From contig PMJN01000437.1 in the NCBI GenBank assembly GCA_003157445.1, positions 1 to 7,085 on the forward strand: 7,085 nt of DNA, in the 5' to 3' direction. Below, piece by piece: positions 6,006 through 7,085 of the stretch; positions within the stretch are counted from its first letter, which is position 1; each line of letters begins with the position of its first letter. A model generated the notes under the pieces. It did not search any database, had not been told where the DNA came from, and was given only the letters and a program-made list of their open reading frames with translations. Source of the stretch: Micrococcales bacterium (GTDB lineage Bacteria; Actinomycetota; Actinomycetes; Actinomycetales; Dermatophilaceae). Made by a program: the position numbers and the translations under genes.

Positions 6006-7085
6006 CCGAGGTACTTCGATTCGTCGTATTTGGCGGCGGGGTCGATGGCGAACTCCTCAAGGTAGGTGGCGTTCAGGCCCAGTTCACTCAGCGCGGCGGC
6101 ACCGTCCTCCTGGACGAACTCCCGGAACGCTTCGCCGGCGGCCTTGGGGTCGACGGTGTAACCGTACGGTTTCTTGGCGGTGATGCCGGCCGGGAGGTGG
6201 TCGCCCCACTGCCGGTCGATGAGCACCTTGTCGATCATGCCGCTCTCCATGGCCCACTGGACCAGCAGGGCCTTGCCGTCGGCGTACCCGGCGTCCGCAA
6301 CAACCCCGGCCTTGACCAGTGCGGCCTTGACGTTCGCGTCCTGGGGGAAGGCGGTGTCCAGCATCGAGTCGGCTGTGGCGTCCTGGCCCGCGCCGACTCC
6401 GGTGGTGGCCATCTTCGCCAAGGTCGAGTTGAGCCCCTCGAATGCCTTGTCCCCGGGGATTGGCGCGGTCAGGACGTCCACGACGAAGGAAGCCCACATC
6501 TTCTGCGCCCGGACCCTCTCATCCTTCTCCAGTGCGTGGGTCAGCAGGATGTCGTTGTACTGGCTGGTCAGGACCCCCTGCCACAGGCCGAGCTGGCCGC
6601 CGGCCTGCCCGAACTGGGAGGTCTTGATGGTTTTGGCGTGCACGCCCTGGGCCAGGGCGTTGAAGTCCTGGCGCAGATGGCCCAGCGACAGGCCGGAATA
6701 CCCGGTGACCTGCTCGTTGGTGCTGAACGACCCCTTCAGCAGCCACTGCACGTCGCGCCCGTTGAAATTGGGCTGTCCGGTGTCGTCCCGCCCCGGAGTC
6801 AGCGGGTTGTCGCCGACCCTGAGCATCGCACCGTTCGGTATCTTCTTGGTGGTGTTCCAGTTGAGGGCGTCGACCCAGTGCACGAAGACGGCCCGCACAC
6901 CGGCCCGCGCCCCCTCGGGCACGGCGAGGTGGCTGGCGCCCATCTGATGGAAGAAGAACGCGGTGTTCTGCGCGCCGTCCCGGGCCAGCGCGCCCCCTGA
7001 GGTCATCCCCGCTTCCAGGACGGTGCCCAGCGCGGCGCCGTTGTCGGCGCCCCACAGGAACTGGTCGGGGCCCTGGAACACGGGG
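6002..7085 (-). CDS. C-terminal part of a large uncharacterised actinobacterial protein (possibly DUF6571), cut by window edge
   Basis: At least 360 C-terminal residues are visible. The frame is open to the right edge, so the GTG at 7081 (VFQGPDQFLWG) is likely internal rather than the start. The visible sequence is soluble-looking, has no transmembrane segment and contains no cysteine. It includes NTAFFFHQMGASHL, VHWVDALNWNT, a stretch around WASFVVDVLTAPIPGDKAFEGLN and a helical C-terminus (EAFREFVQEDGAAALSELGLN). The DVLTAPIPG segment and overall style remind me of actinobacterial proteins grouped as DUF6571, whose N-termini resemble WXG100/type VII secretion substrates. This is recollection, not a confirmed match, and the diagnostic N-terminus is outside the window. 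No enzymatic motif was recognised. It forms a coupled pair with the downstream lipoprotein gene (4-nt ATGA overlap), which suggests an envelope or extracellular function. Confidence 0.75.
   Translation of the reverse strand, partial: PVFQGPDQFLWGADNGAALGTVLEAGMTSGGALARDGAQNTAFFFHQMGASHLAVPEGARAGVRAVFVHWVDALNWNTTKKIPNGAMLRVGDNPLTPGRDDTGQPNFNGRDVQWLLKGSFSTNEQVTGYSGLSLGHLRQDFNALAQGVHAKTIKTSQFGQAGGQLGLWQGVLTSQYNDILLTHALEKDERVRAQKMWASFVVDVLTAPIPGDKAFEGLNSTLAKMATTGVGAGQDATADSMLDTAFPQDANVKAALVKAGVVADAGYADGKALLVQWAMESGMIDKVLIDRQWGDHLPAGITAKKPYGYTVDPKAAGEAFREFVQEDGAAALSELGLNATYLEEFAIDPAAKYDESKYLG

Noticed and set aside
6174..7000. Two long + strand open frames (257 and 267 codons) opposite the large - strand protein
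   Set aside because: The - strand frame has more natural protein composition, runs to the window edge and ends in an ATGA overlap with a clear lipoprotein gene. The + strand frames have no recognisable motif.

Overview
The window is GC-rich throughout. Its codons are dominated by G or C in third position, with GTG starts and compact operons. Together with protein families typical of actinobacteria, this suggests an actinobacterial chromosome, probably Streptomyces-like or a relative. No rRNA, tRNA or CRISPR array was seen, and the genus cannot be fixed from this sequence.

Left part (about 1-3170): a three-gene, ATP-dependent DDE transposable element. Its genes, all on the + strand, are (i) a small zinc-ribbon plus helix-turn-helix protein, (ii) a 523-residue DD(35)E transposase with an N-terminal HTH, an rve/RNase H-like core and a Mu-type C-terminal region, and (iii) a 271-residue ExeA/TniB-like AAA+ ATPase. 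The ATPase start overlaps the transposase stop by 4 nt and follows a clear Shine-Dalgarno sequence. A strong GC hairpin follows the ATPase stop. A short imperfect inverted repeat with TG...CA tips (27-38 and 3158-3169) is the best candidate for the element ends, but no target-site duplication accompanies it.

Middle part (about 3170-5191): a long + strand frame encoding a repetitive beta-helix (beta-solenoid) protein with a C-terminal globular and two-helix membrane module. Its first repeats begin just after the presumed right end of the element, and the usual N-terminal region of such proteins seems to be missing. The simplest reading is that the element replaced the 5' end of a resident gene. 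The reading frame stays open across the junction, so a chimeric protein is possible.

Right part (5397-7085): two - strand genes running leftwards from beyond the window. The upstream one is a large protein cut by the window edge, which resembles uncharacterised actinobacterial proteins (possibly DUF6571). It overlaps by 4 nt (ATGA) with a small lipoprotein gene. The pair looks like a translationally coupled cell-envelope unit. It converges on the beta-helix gene across a 205-bp gap in which no structure or gene was found.

The three element proteins should work together: transposase for strand transfer, ATPase for target choice or activation, zinc-ribbon/HTH protein as accessory DNA binder. 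The two flanking loci look like ordinary, poorly characterised envelope genes.
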